Assembly (NCBI RefSeq): GCF_900113005.1
Contig: NZ_FONW01000002.1
Location: 744,001-808,000 of the forward strand
Direction of reading: 5' to 3'
From: Sunxiuqinia elliptica
GTDB taxonomy: Bacteria; Bacteroidota; Bacteroidia; Bacteroidales; Prolixibacteraceae
Length of the DNA: 64,000 nt
Under the pieces are notes generated by a model. It was not told where the DNA came from and searched no databases. It saw nothing but the letters and a program-made list of their open reading frames with translations. Both the position numbers and the translations under genes were made by a program. Within the stretch, counting starts at the first letter, position 1; each line of letters starts with the position of its first letter. Positions 17,092 to 26,470 of this stretch are shown in pieces.

Positions 17092-17108
17092 TAACAAAGA
17101 CTTCACAA

Positions 17109-17765
17109 ATGACTTTGAAAACGAAAGAAAATTACTTAAAAGCGATGTATATGCTAGCCGAAGAGGAAGGTGTGATTTCTTTGTCTGGACTTGGAAAAAG
17201 ATTGGGGGTGAGTAAGCCAACAGTTAATAGTATGGTGAAGCAGTTTCAGCATGAAGGTTGGGTTGAGTACCAAAAGTATAAGCCCATTGAATTGACGTCA
17301 CAAGGGAAAAAGGAGGCTGCTTTGGTTATCAGACGGCATCGTTTAGTGGAGATGTTTTTGGTGGAGAAGATGGAGTTTGGTTGGGAAGAAGTGCATGACA
17401 TTGCCGAAGAAATGGAGCATGTTGAAGCAGAGATTCTCTTTGACCGAATGAATGACATGTTGGGCAATCCGGCTTTTGATCCGCATGGATCACCAATACC
17501 GGATAAAAACGGGAATGTACTGTCGAGACCATATTTAAGCTTATCCGAAATGAGACGAGGTGATCGGGTCGTTGTAAAGGCTTTGCGAGATGATAATAAG
17601 GAATTTTTGGATTACTTAAATGGTCGGCACATTCGCTTGGAAGTGGAAATGCTCGTGGAACAGATTGAGACCTTTGATAAAAGCATGACGATTTCGATTG
17701 AAAAAGAACCGAGCTTAAATTTGAGCAAGGAAGTTTGCGATAGGCTCTTGGTTGAACGTTTGTAA
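17109..17765 (+). CDS. DtxR/MntR-family metal-dependent transcriptional regulator
   Basis: A 218-residue regulator. Residues 1-62 form the winged helix (LSGLGKRLGVSKPTVNSMVKQF). Residues 63-140 form the metal-binding and dimerisation domain, with the usual HRLVEMFL, HDIAEEMEHVEAE and FDPHGSPIPD motifs supplying His and Glu ligands. The rest is a FeoA/SH3-like domain. Family members repress uptake genes when Fe2+ or Mn2+ is plentiful. It is divergent from the His-rich membrane gene and TonB receptor, with a palindromic operator between them, so it most likely controls both sides. Confidence 0.93.
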   Translation: MTLKTKENYLKAMYMLAEEEGVISLSGLGKRLGVSKPTVNSMVKQFQHEGWVEYQKYKPIELTSQGKKEAALVIRRHRLVEMFLVEKMEFGWEEVHDIAEEMEHVEAEILFDRMNDMLGNPAFDPHGSPIPDKNGNVLSRPYLSLSEMRRGDRVVVKALRDDNKEFLDYLNGRHIRLEVEMLVEQIETFDKSMTISIEKEPSLNLSKEVCDRLLVERL

Positions 17766-17771
17766 AACAAC

Positions 17772-17807
17772 CTTTGGTAGATAGAGCAAATGCGACATTT
17801 ACCAAAG
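17772..17807. terminator. Stem-loop between convergent genes
   Basis: CTTTGGTA (17772-17779) and TACCAAAG (17800-17807) pair over a 20-nt loop just after the DtxR-type stop codon and before the convergent deacylase gene. The T-tract is weak. Confidence 0.4.
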
Positions 17808-17858
17808 ATGCTTAATCGTTTGTAGCTCACTTTTTTGACAATCAGGTTTTTCCGAGTT

Positions 17859-19073
17859 TTACTTTTGGGGCCACTTTATGCGATAACCGATATTCCACTC
17901 AATTACATCAGCAACCGAGAAATTGTGGGCCCTTATTAAAATGCCCATGTACATATCGTTTTTAAAGTGGTATTTTAATCCAAATTTCTGATACAGAGAC
18001 TTGATGTTCGGGTCTTTTTTGCGGACGGCTAAAACCCCAAGATACGAGGCAACTGATAATCGGTCAATTGTAAATTCATAGGTGCCAAATACGCCAAGCA
18101 TCATTCGGTCTAAAGGTCTGTTAGCCAGTTCAACGATTGGTTGCTGACTGAGATTTTCGGGGTTGGTTACTTGTACATTAGCTTTTTCATCATAAGTAAG
18201 ATCAATTCCTACGCCAAACTTATTTTTCCAGGTGGTTTGTTTCAGCAAGGCGGCTGAGATGTTAAGGAATGAATGGATGGTGTCAGTCACGGCTGCTACG
18301 CCCTCTTGAGTTGCAGCTGTATTTGTATTTTCATAAAGTTCATTACTTTTACCACCTCCAATTTGCAGGGCTAATTCATAGTGCTGTTGATAAGTTGGCT
18401 GAGGAGATATGACTAGTAATGGACGATCTTTAAAATTGTAACTAAACTCGATGGATGGAGCCATTAGGTTGAGTCCTTTGTTGGGCTGTTTTATGCTACC
18501 ATTTGAGAAATGGGTAAATCCTAAAGCTCCTCGTACATCCCATCTTGGGCTCAAGGCATACTCGTAAAACAGGTTGGCATCAATATAGACTGTTCGGTAG
18601 GATCCGATAGCAACATTCCAAGGGTTTGTTTCTTTGTTGTAAGGCTCCCAGTTGTAGGTTAAGCCAAAGCCCAGTTCGTATCCCCAGACACTCTTTTTTC
18701 CTCGTTTTAAGGGGAAACCCATAAAACCAAACAAGGCTGTTGGTGTTCCCAACTCATCAACGTTAAAGAAATTCGCATTGTAAAAACCGACTCCGTAATA
18801 CGGGAAATTAAAAATGTGGTGCCATTCTCTGTTCCCAGCTGTTTGCACGCTGTACGAAAGACTTAAAGCCTGAAAATAGTCGATTGCCTTTTGGGTATTA
18901 TTGGTGCCTTTTACAAAGTCATTGCTTTGTAGGACATCTCCTCCATGATAGCGTAATCCAATTGAATTATAGCGTTTGGGCTTTTGGCTTTTTATGGAGT
19001 CGTTCATCTGCTTCTCCTGTGCGAATAATTGCAAGGAAAATGCAAACATGCAAATTGCTATGATTGTTTTCAT
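17859..19073 (-). CDS. Acyloxyacyl hydrolase, PagL-like lipid A deacylase
   Basis: A 404-residue outer-membrane protein from the ATG at 19073, which opens a signal peptide (MKTIIAICMFAFSLQLFAQ); a frame-extending ATG 13 codons earlier is unlikely. The middle part matches the PagL-like family: GYELGFGLTYNW, a run of beta strands, and THFSNGSIKQPNKGLN, which holds the catalytic His-x-Ser pair. Such enzymes remove an ester-linked acyl chain from lipid A in the outer membrane. The protein is about twice the length of Pseudomonas PagL, as is usual in Bacteroidetes, with extra beta-rich sequence on both sides. Confidence 0.82.
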   Translation of the reverse strand: MKTIIAICMFAFSLQLFAQEKQMNDSIKSQKPKRYNSIGLRYHGGDVLQSNDFVKGTNNTQKAIDYFQALSLSYSVQTAGNREWHHIFNFPYYGVGFYNANFFNVDELGTPTALFGFMGFPLKRGKKSVWGYELGFGLTYNWEPYNKETNPWNVAIGSYRTVYIDANLFYEYALSPRWDVRGALGFTHFSNGSIKQPNKGLNLMAPSIEFSYNFKDRPLLVISPQPTYQQHYELALQIGGGKSNELYENTNTAATQEGVAAVTDTIHSFLNISAALLKQTTWKNKFGVGIDLTYDEKANVQVTNPENLSQQPIVELANRPLDRMMLGVFGTYEFTIDRLSVASYLGVLAVRKKDPNIKSLYQKFGLKYHFKNDMYMGILIRAHNFSVADVIEWNIGYRIKWPQK

Positions 19074-19271
19074 CAGTATAATTGTTATGACATTTAAACT
19101 AGGGGCCGTCAAAGATAGAATATATGTTTTATGGGGAGATATGATCCGATTGGGGCTTGACGATAAAGTTCATGTTTTATTAAAATTACAAAGTTGCTTT
19201 ATTGGTTTTGGCTATGCAGCTAAAGCTTAACGTCGATTTATTTCGTAAGTTTGTATCTTGAAACAAACCCA

Positions 19272-19835
19272 ATGGATTTTGTGCTAGCCAAGAGTTTCAA
19301 TGAAATATATACGGCTTTTTATCGAAAATCGTATTTGTACGTGAAGTCGTATGTGCAGGAGGAGATGGTTGCAGAGGATATTGTCTCAGATTCTTTGATT
19401 AAGTTGTGGGAGCAGCTAAAGCAGAAGCCTATTGATCCTGTTGCCCCATATCTATTTTCCATGCTGAAGAACCGGGCACTGGATCATTTAAAACATCAAA
19501 CCATTAAGCATGATGTGCATGGCTTGATGACAGAAGGGTTGGAGCGAGAGCTGCAAATTCGGATTTCTTCTCTCGAGTCCAGTGATCCGAAAGAAGTATT
19601 TTCGAATGAAATCCAGCAAATTGTTGAAAAGACACTTAACTCCCTTCCTGAAAGGACAAGGGAGATTTTCATTTTAAGTCGTTTTGGCAATAAATCACAC
19701 AAAGAAATTGCTGAACGATACAACATCTCTGTAAAAGGGGTTGAGTATCATATTGGGCAGTCAGTTAGTGTGTTACGAGTTGCGCTTAAAGATTATTTAC
19801 CGCTTGTTGGGATCTTGTCTTTCCTGAAATTGTAA
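19272..19835 (+). CDS. ECF sigma factor (RpoE-like, PUL type)
   Basis: A 187-residue sigma factor. Region 2 spans about residues 10-75 (DIVSDSLIKLWEQL) and region 4 about 120-180 (LPERTREIFILSRFGNKSHKEIAERYNIS). I prefer the ATG at 19272; a TTG at 19251 would add seven residues. It stands 104 bp before a FecR-type anti-sigma gene and then SusC/SusD, the standard trans-envelope circuit in which substrate binding at SusC releases the sigma factor to transcribe the locus. Confidence 0.92.
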   Translation: MDFVLAKSFNEIYTAFYRKSYLYVKSYVQEEMVAEDIVSDSLIKLWEQLKQKPIDPVAPYLFSMLKNRALDHLKHQTIKHDVHGLMTEGLERELQIRISSLESSDPKEVFSNEIQQIVEKTLNSLPERTREIFILSRFGNKSHKEIAERYNISVKGVEYHIGQSVSVLRVALKDYLPLVGILSFLKL

Positions 19836-19939
19836 AAAAAATGAAAATTTTAACTAGGGATCTTTCTCTTTCAATCGTACTCTAAATTGAAGGACAGAAT
19901 AAGCTGTGTCTTATTTTACAGAATTAAGCACTTTGAAAG

Positions 19940-20884
19940 ATGGAAAAACTTCTTTTAAAATATATTGACGGAGAGTGTACTGAGGAGGAGAAAGTGAAGG
20001 TCGCAGCATGGCTCGATGCAGATTCGAAGCATATGAAAGAGTACCTGGCGTTGCGAAAGTTGAATGATATTTCAATTTGGCAAACAGATTCTTCAATTCC
20101 GGTTTACGAAAAGAAAAAAGGACGTGGCATTAAGTTGAATAAAGCAACAATGTTCGAACTGCTTAAAATTGCAGCCATTTTCGTTATCGCCTTCATAGCT
20201 GTTCGGTTTTTTGCCCCCGGTAATGGATTGAAAGACGAGCTGGTGATGCAAACCTTGCATGTTCCTGCCGGGCAGCGTGCGGAATTGACTTTGCAGGATG
20301 GGACAAAAGTATGGTTAAATGCAAAAACGACCTTGACATTTCCAACACAGTTTTCAGATGAGGTGCGTGAAGTAAAACTAGATGGTGAAGGTTTCTTTGA
20401 GGTAGCTCGCAATGAGCGTAAACCATTCATTGTGAATGCACAGAAATATGATGTGAAAGTATTGGGGACAAAATTTAACCTAATTGCTTATTCGCAAGAT
20501 GGCGGTTTTGAAACAGCACTGCTTGAAGGAGCTGTTGAAGTGCTGGAGCACAGCAAAACAAAAGGGATTGTTCTTGAGCCTAATGAACAAGCATTACTCG
20601 AAGATGGGCAGCTTATCGTTTCTTCCATCGTTAATAGAGATCGTTTTTTGTGGCGTGAAGGAATTATCAGCTTTGACAACGCAACTTTTCCCGAACTGGT
20701 GCATAAACTTGAGCTCTATTTTGATCGGGGTATTGAGATTAGAAATCCGAAGATGTTGAATTACAAATACTCCGGGAAATTTAGAATGAAAGATGGCGTG
20801 GAGCACATCATTCGGGTACTGCAGCTAAACCATGCCTTCAATTATCAGATTGATGAAGAGCAGAACAAAATAGTAATTGATTAA
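19940..20884 (+). CDS. FecR-family anti-sigma factor
   Basis: A 314-residue inner-membrane regulator. A short cytoplasmic sigma-binding part (1-70) precedes one membrane helix (about 72-91), a FecR domain (about 105-210; VPAGQRAELTLQDGTKVWLNA) and a DUF4974-type C-terminal domain (about 240-310) that contacts the STN domain of the partner SusC. It holds the upstream sigma factor until the signal arrives. The partner SusC follows after 120 bp. Confidence 0.93.
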   Translation: MEKLLLKYIDGECTEEEKVKVAAWLDADSKHMKEYLALRKLNDISIWQTDSSIPVYEKKKGRGIKLNKATMFELLKIAAIFVIAFIAVRFFAPGNGLKDELVMQTLHVPAGQRAELTLQDGTKVWLNAKTTLTFPTQFSDEVREVKLDGEGFFEVARNERKPFIVNAQKYDVKVLGTKFNLIAYSQDGGFETALLEGAVEVLEHSKTKGIVLEPNEQALLEDGQLIVSSIVNRDRFLWREGIISFDNATFPELVHKLELYFDRGIEIRNPKMLNYKYSGKFRMKDGVEHIIRVLQLNHAFNYQIDEEQNKIVID

Positions 20885-20915
20885 TAACTAAAAACCACAA
20901 GCTTATGAAAAAAAA

Positions 20916-20939
20916 CGGAAGGTGCGCTAACACCTTCCG
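20916..20939 (+). other. Stem-loop between anti-sigma and susC genes
   Basis: CGGAAGGTG (20916-20924) and CACCTTCCG (20931-20939) form nine perfect pairs with a 6-nt loop in the gap between the FecR-type gene and the SusC-type gene. There is no T-tract, so it is probably an mRNA processing or stability element, or part of the susC leader, not a terminator. Confidence 0.65.
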
Positions 20940-21004
20940 CTAACTGGTCGATACCTGATCACTCGCTAAAACAATTCAAGTATTAACAACCAAAAAACAA
21001 ATTT

Positions 21005-24000
21005 ATGAAAATTTATTTGTCAGGGAATTTCTTTGACTTAATGAAACAGCCATTACGGAAAATGAAAACCACATTTTTGATAGTAATCATGTTTGCTTCC
21101 TCGCTGTTTGCAACGAATGCCAAATCACAGGTGGCTAAAGTGAATATTTCATTAAGAAATGTAAGCGTCTTAAAGGTGCTTCAAACAATCGAGAGTCAAA
21201 CTGATTATTTGTTTGTCTACAATAGAGATGAAGTTGACTTAAACCGTGCGGTCAATGTTGATGCATCGAATCGTACCGTCGATGATGTCCTTTCAGCTGT
21301 CTTTACGAATACAGATGTTGCCTATAAAAAATTGGGTACGAGTATTATTCTGATGAAAAATCCAGAACAACAACTACAGGGAGAGCTTAGGGTAACTGGA
21401 TTGATAACGGATTCATCAGGAGAACCGTTACCCGGCGTAACTGTTGTAGTGAAAGGCACCACTATTGGAATAACGACTGATATTGATGGTAACTACAGCC
21501 TAAAAGTACCATCAGCTTCTTCAACTTTGGTTTTTTCTTTCGTGGGAATGATAAGCCAGGAAGTTGTGGTGGGTACTCAACGAACAATTAATCTCACGAT
21601 GAAAGCTGATGCTATTGGCTTGGAAGAAGTCGTGGCTATTGGTTATGGAACTCAAAAAAAAGCAACGCTGACAGGTGCTGCGTCTTCTGTTAAAACTGCA
21701 GATCTGGACGAAATTTCTACACCTGCTTTGTCAAATACCTTAGCTGGACGAGCTTCAGGAATCACAGTTATCAATAACTCTGGGTTTGCAGGAGCCACGT
21801 CTTCCATTAAAATTCGGGGTAGTCTTACTGACCCTTTATTTGTTATTGACAATGTTGTAAAAGACAAGTCTGCTTTTGATGCTTTAGATCCTAATGAGGT
21901 TGAAGAAATTTCATTTTTGAAAGATGCTGCAGCTGCTTCGATATATGGGATGAAGGCTGCCGATGGAGTCGTTTTAGTAAAAACAAAAGGAGGAAAGCTA
22001 GGTAAGAGAGCAGAGTTTACTTATAAGGGGAGCTATTCTTTCCAGGAAACGACATACAATACCAATGACTACACGGCCTTAGATGAGGTTATTTATCGCA
22101 ACGATTTTGAAAAAACATATGGTCGTGATCCTTATTACACCGATGAAGAAGTAGCTTATATCAGAGATAATAACATCAACTATAACTTGTATGATGTCAT
22201 TTGGAAGAACCCAACGCAACAACAACATTCAATTAGTGCTAGTGGAGGAAGTGATAAAACAAGCTACTATTTTATGGGGAGCTTTCATAAGTCAGATGGC
22301 TCGTACCAAAATACCAATTATCAACGGTTTAATTTCCGATCCAATGTAACAAGCCAGTTAACTGAAAGACTGAAACTGAATGTCAATGTTAGTGGAAATC
22401 AACGTGAGATTAATCGTTTCTTTTGGCCCTATGACTATGATAATGGTGAAGGGTTTACGGTTGGCGATTTCTACCGGGCTACGTTCAATGTATCACGCAT
22501 TTTTCCTTGGTATGTTGCTCCTGACGGAACACCATTAAAAAAACGCACTGAAGATGCGATACCTACAGTGGGATCCAATTGGGGCTTTCATCCTGGTGAA
22601 AATATTTTCAGTACAGGGAATCGGAATCTAATTTACCGAACCGCAAATGTTGTTGCCCGCTTGGACTGGGATTTGAGTTCAATTACCCAAGGACTTTCAA
22701 CCAGTTTTATGGGGAATTATACTGCTGATGATAAAATTCAGAAAGATCTTCGTTTGCATCAAACCTACTATAAGCCAGCATTAGATCCTGATATCAGGAC
22801 AAAGATTGATGAATCGGTACCTGTAGATCAGTGGCAAGAAAAGGTGCACAACCTAAGTCAGAGTTATGAAAATATTTATCAACGTTCAGGTTTGAGTCAC
22901 AATTATCAGTTGAACTGGTTTTTAGACTACCAACGTACATTTGGGAAGCATGAAGTAACTGCAATGACCGTGTATGAACAACGGGGGTATTATGGTTATG
23001 ATATGAATGGAACCGCTTACAAATTATTGTCGCGGGATGTTGATCAAATTTTTGCAACTTCTTCTGACTCAGAAGACCGTACATTTACCGGATGGGAAGG
23101 AAACAATGCTTTTGTTTCCTGGATTGGACGGTTCGGCTATAATTATGCAGAAAAGTACATTGCCGAGTTTTCTTTTAGGTACGATGGCAATTATCGTTTC
23201 CCGAAGAGCACTCGTTGGGGATTATTCCCATCTGTTTCTGCTGCATGGCGTTTGACTGAAGAGAATTTTCTGAAAGATATTTCTTGGTTGTCAAATTTAA
23301 AGCTGAGGGGGTCTTTTGGTACATCTGGGAATGATATTTTTGGAAATAATGCAATTCCAGCATTCATGTATCAAAATAATTATATTCCGGCAAATGGTTT
23401 TGTGTTTGGAAACTCAGTGAGTAATGGAATTCGCCCTGGTGCTATTCCAAATCCAGATGTCACTTGGGCTAAAACAAAAAGTTGGAATGCAGGAGTCGAT
23501 TTCGGTTTTTGGGGCGGTCAACTAACTGGTGAGATTGATTATTTCTATCGGTTTAACTACGACATACTTGGATCGCGTATAAGAACTATTCCTACCACTT
23601 GGGGAGGCACTGCTCCTGCTGAGAATTATATCGAAACAGATATTCGGGGAATCGATTTTTCTTTGCAATATCACAACAATATCGGTGAGTTTAAATATGA
23701 TATTGGCTTTAACATGGGATATGCTAAAGATAAGGTGTTGACAATTGATGAGACTGAAGGATTGCAAGATTGGCGAAGCCAAATTGGAAAACCGAAACAT
23801 CGGGTTTTTGGATATATTTCAAAAGGAATGATTCGTGATCAAGCTACCTTAGATGCTCTTCCCGAAGGATTTACTCAATTTGGCCGTGAGCCCATGTTGG
23901 GAACCTTACTTTTTGAAGATATTCGCGGAGCAAATTATTCAGAAGGGCCTGATGGAAAGATCGATAGTAATGATGCTACTTTCTTGTCAGATAACGGTAT

Positions 24001-24478
24001 TCCGCGAATTAATTACGGCTTTACATTCAATGGAGAATGGAAAGGAATTACAGTTAATGCCTTATTTCAGGGAGTTGGAGCTTATGATCGGATGATCAGA
24101 ACCCGAAATGGGGATGGAGTATTCCAGGTTGGAGACCGACCTTACTTTGGTTTGTGGAAAGACCATTGGAGTGAAGATAATCAGGATGCAAAATACCCAC
24201 GCCCAATGGGATGGATGAAACCTGAAGCTGGTGGTGGCGGTTCAACTTTCTGGATGAAAAATGGGGCTTATTTGCGTTTGAAAAACCTCAATGTCGCTTA
24301 TGATCTTCCAAAACAGTGGCTTCAGCCGATAGGAGTGAAACGTCTGCAGTTTTTTGTTAACGGAACAAACCTGCTTACCTTTTCCGAAGTGAAAGAGATT
24401 ATGGATCCGGAGCAGGAGACACTTGACTCCTATCCTGTTATGAAAACGTATTCTGCGGGACTTACTTTAACCTTTTAA
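21005..24478 (+). CDS. SusC/RagA-family TonB-linked outer-membrane protein (locus 1)
   Basis: A 1157-residue glycan importer. After an N-terminal signal region (to about residue 43) comes an STN domain (about 48-100; LRNVSVLKVLQTIESQ) that talks to the anti-sigma factor, a CarboxypepD_reg-like domain (about 128-205; GEPLPGVTVVVKGTT), a plug with the SusC signature VVAIGYGTQKK, and the barrel, ending in Phe (AGLTLTF). It should form a lidded transporter with the SusD-like lipoprotein encoded 12 bp downstream. Presence of the STN domain ties it to the sigma/anti-sigma pair just upstream. Confidence 0.96.
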   Translation: MKIYLSGNFFDLMKQPLRKMKTTFLIVIMFASSLFATNAKSQVAKVNISLRNVSVLKVLQTIESQTDYLFVYNRDEVDLNRAVNVDASNRTVDDVLSAVFTNTDVAYKKLGTSIILMKNPEQQLQGELRVTGLITDSSGEPLPGVTVVVKGTTIGITTDIDGNYSLKVPSASSTLVFSFVGMISQEVVVGTQRTINLTMKADAIGLEEVVAIGYGTQKKATLTGAASSVKTADLDEISTPALSNTLAGRASGITVINNSGFAGATSSIKIRGSLTDPLFVIDNVVKDKSAFDALDPNEVEEISFLKDAAAASIYGMKAADGVVLVKTKGGKLGKRAEFTYKGSYSFQETTYNTNDYTALDEVIYRNDFEKTYGRDPYYTDEEVAYIRDNNINYNLYDVIWKNPTQQQHSISASGGSDKTSYYFMGSFHKSDGSYQNTNYQRFNFRSNVTSQLTERLKLNVNVSGNQREINRFFWPYDYDNGEGFTVGDFYRATFNVSRIFPWYVAPDGTPLKKRTEDAIPTVGSNWGFHPGENIFSTGNRNLIYRTANVVARLDWDLSSITQGLSTSFMGNYTADDKIQKDLRLHQTYYKPALDPDIRTKIDESVPVDQWQEKVHNLSQSYENIYQRSGLSHNYQLNWFLDYQRTFGKHEVTAMTVYEQRGYYGYDMNGTAYKLLSRDVDQIFATSSDSEDRTFTGWEGNNAFVSWIGRFGYNYAEKYIAEFSFRYDGNYRFPKSTRWGLFPSVSAAWRLTEENFLKDISWLSNLKLRGSFGTSGNDIFGNNAIPAFMYQNNYIPANGFVFGNSVSNGIRPGAIPNPDVTWAKTKSWNAGVDFGFWGGQLTGEIDYFYRFNYDILGSRIRTIPTTWGGTAPAENYIETDIRGIDFSLQYHNNIGEFKYDIGFNMGYAKDKVLTIDETEGLQDWRSQIGKPKHRVFGYISKGMIRDQATLDALPEGFTQFGREPMLGTLLFEDIRGANYSEGPDGKIDSNDATFLSDNGIPRINYGFTFNGEWKGITVNALFQGVGAYDRMIRTRNGDGVFQVGDRPYFGLWKDHWSEDNQDAKYPRPMGWMKPEAGGGGSTFWMKNGAYLRLKNLNVAYDLPKQWLQPIGVKRLQFFVNGTNLLTFSEVKEIMDPEQETLDSYPVMKTYSAGLTLTF

Positions 24479-24490
24479 TCTGAACGAACG

Positions 24491-26245
24491 ATGAACACAA
24501 GAAAAATAAAAATAGTTAAAACACCGAAAGTTGTTTTTGCGTTGTGCATGCTCATTCTTTTAGGAAGCGCAGGTTGTAATAACATCTTGGATGATGTTGA
24601 AAATTTAGGTCAATATCCTCCTGATAAAGTGTGGGGGAGTGAAGTGTTGGCGAATGCTTATTTGACAGATTTATATGCTTCTACTTTACCATCGTGGCCG
24701 GTGAACTCGGGAGTTTATGTTGATGAGTGTGGTCCAGGAGTAATTACAACTGATTTTATAACCTCGCAAAATGGAACATTCAAGTATTGGCCTTATTCAA
24801 CAATACGTCGAATTAATATTCTTTTTCAGGAAATTGAAAATGGAACTCTGGAGGATGACGTCAGAAATACGATAAAAGGGCAGGCTTATTTTTTAAGAGC
24901 CTGGCATTATTTCAAAATGGTTTCTTATTATGGGGGAGTCCCAATTATTAAAGAACCGCAAGATCTGGATGTAGATCTTATGGTAGGGCGAAACACAACA
25001 GCAGAGTGCTTTGACTTTATTATCGAAGATTTGGATGCTGCCTATCAGCTTCTTCCTTCTCGCTTTAAAAATGAAAACTTTGGACGTATTGATAAAGCAG
25101 CTGTTTTAGCGTTTAAAGGACGAGTTTTATTGCATAAAGCAAGTCCTCAGTTTAATCCATCTAATCCGTATGATAACAGTTATTGGCAGGAAGCCTATGC
25201 GGCCAATAAAACGGCAAAAGATGAATTGAATAATTGGGGATATAGACTCGCAGATACTTATGATGCCATTTTTAAAGAAGAGCAAAATGATGAGGTGATT
25301 ATGGCTACTGTTTATGTCAATCCAGGAAAAACAAATGGTCGTCAGGAACATGGTGTGAGGCCCCTTTCTGAATCGAAGAACTCAACAGGATTGGATCAGC
25401 CTATTTGGAGTTTTGTTGAAGCTTATCCGATGGTTGATGGCAAAAAGCCAGGAGAATCTGCAAACTATTCATATGATGTTCAAACCTACTGGCAAAACAG
25501 AGATCCTCGTTTTTATGCTACCATTGCTTATAATGGGGCATTATTTGAATTAGGAGCGCAAGCGGAACGTCGTCAGTATACAACTTTTGATTTAGTTCCT
25601 TCAACGCTGGCTAATGTTGATGATATTTTTGGAGAGAAGCAAACCTTTGGACGAACGGGCTTTTATTGCAGAAAAGGACTAGAGGAAGAGTTGCCGGCAA
25701 CAGAAGTGGAGACAAACAGCACCGATTGGGTTGAGATCCGTTATGCAGAAGTGTTGTTGAACTTTGCCGAAGCGGCTAACGAAACGAACAAGTCTGATGA
25801 AGCCATTGCTGTATTAAAACTCATTCGCAAACGTGCCGGAATTGAAGAAGGTGCAGATGGCATGTATGGCTTGTCTGCAGACATGGCGCGAGAGGAATTG
25901 CGTGATGCTATTTTAGCAGAGCGTAGGATTGAGTTTGCTTTTGAAGGGAAACGCTTCGATGACCTAAGACGAACTCGTCGTTGGCATTTGCTTGATGGAA
26001 CACGGAAATATGGATTGGAAGCATTTGTCAAAGATGAATATGTTGACGCTGAAGGTAACTTGACAAAAACAGACTTGATGCCTGAAGACTTTACTTATAC
26101 TGTTCGTGAAGTGATTAATAACATTCCGGAAATGGTGGTTCCTGAAAGCTATTATTTTTATCCACTTCGATTGAGCGATTTGGAGAAAAACCCCAACTTG
26201 GAGCAAAATGCTGCTTGGGGAGGAACATTCAATCCCGAATTATAA
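24491..26245 (+). CDS. SusD/RagB-family surface glycan-binding lipoprotein (locus 1)
   Basis: A 584-residue lipoprotein with the lipidation site at Cys29 (LGSAGC). The fold is the TPR-rich SusD type: an N-terminal SusD-like part, GQAYFLRAWHYFKMVSYYGGVPII near residues 135-160, and the RagB/SusD C-terminal part with RRIEFAFEGKRFDDLRR and a final YPLRLSDLEKNPNLEQN. It forms the lid of the SusC transporter and is followed at once by a strong terminator. Confidence 0.96.
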   Translation: MNTRKIKIVKTPKVVFALCMLILLGSAGCNNILDDVENLGQYPPDKVWGSEVLANAYLTDLYASTLPSWPVNSGVYVDECGPGVITTDFITSQNGTFKYWPYSTIRRINILFQEIENGTLEDDVRNTIKGQAYFLRAWHYFKMVSYYGGVPIIKEPQDLDVDLMVGRNTTAECFDFIIEDLDAAYQLLPSRFKNENFGRIDKAAVLAFKGRVLLHKASPQFNPSNPYDNSYWQEAYAANKTAKDELNNWGYRLADTYDAIFKEEQNDEVIMATVYVNPGKTNGRQEHGVRPLSESKNSTGLDQPIWSFVEAYPMVDGKKPGESANYSYDVQTYWQNRDPRFYATIAYNGALFELGAQAERRQYTTFDLVPSTLANVDDIFGEKQTFGRTGFYCRKGLEEELPATEVETNSTDWVEIRYAEVLLNFAEAANETNKSDEAIAVLKLIRKRAGIEEGADGMYGLSADMAREELRDAILAERRIEFAFEGKRFDDLRRTRRWHLLDGTRKYGLEAFVKDEYVDAEGNLTKTDLMPEDFTYTVREVINNIPEMVVPESYYFYPLRLSDLEKNPNLEQNAAWGGTFNPEL

Positions 26246-26273
26246 AAAAAACGAATTTGAAATATTGGAAAAT

Positions 26274-26302
26274 GGATTGCCCATTGGGCAATCCGTTTTT
26301 TT
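26274..26302 (+). terminator. Strong terminator after susD of locus 1
   Basis: GGATTGCCC (26274-26282) and GGGCAATCC (26286-26294) pair perfectly over a 3-nt loop, followed by G and seven T. It separates the susCD transcript from the enzyme genes. Confidence 0.92.
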
Positions 26303-26325
26303 CAGTAAATGGCTTTTTTTGATTT

Positions 26326-26357
26326 TTTGTAATTCGATGTGGTGTTTTCGTACTTTG
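26326..26357 (+). promoter_or_regulatory. Predicted Bacteroidetes-type promoter of the GH109 gene
   Basis: TTTG (26326-26329) and GTACTTTG (26350-26357) are spaced by 20 bp, which matches the TTTG / TAnnTTTG pattern except for the first base of the -7 box. Transcription would start near 26364, about 105 bases before the GH109 ATG. Placement directly after the susD terminator supports a separate promoter. Confidence 0.4.
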
Positions 26358-26470
26358 TTCTAAAATAGGGAGTAGGGGGTATCAGAAACCAAAAATTGAA
26401 AATCTAACAAATCATTGTGTAGAATATCGACTATCTTAAGGACTTGAACTAATTTTTAACCTAAATAAAC

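Noticed and set aside
17329-17805. Minus-strand 158-codon frame
   Set aside because: Antisense to the DtxR-type regulator, with the low-complexity composition of a shadow frame.
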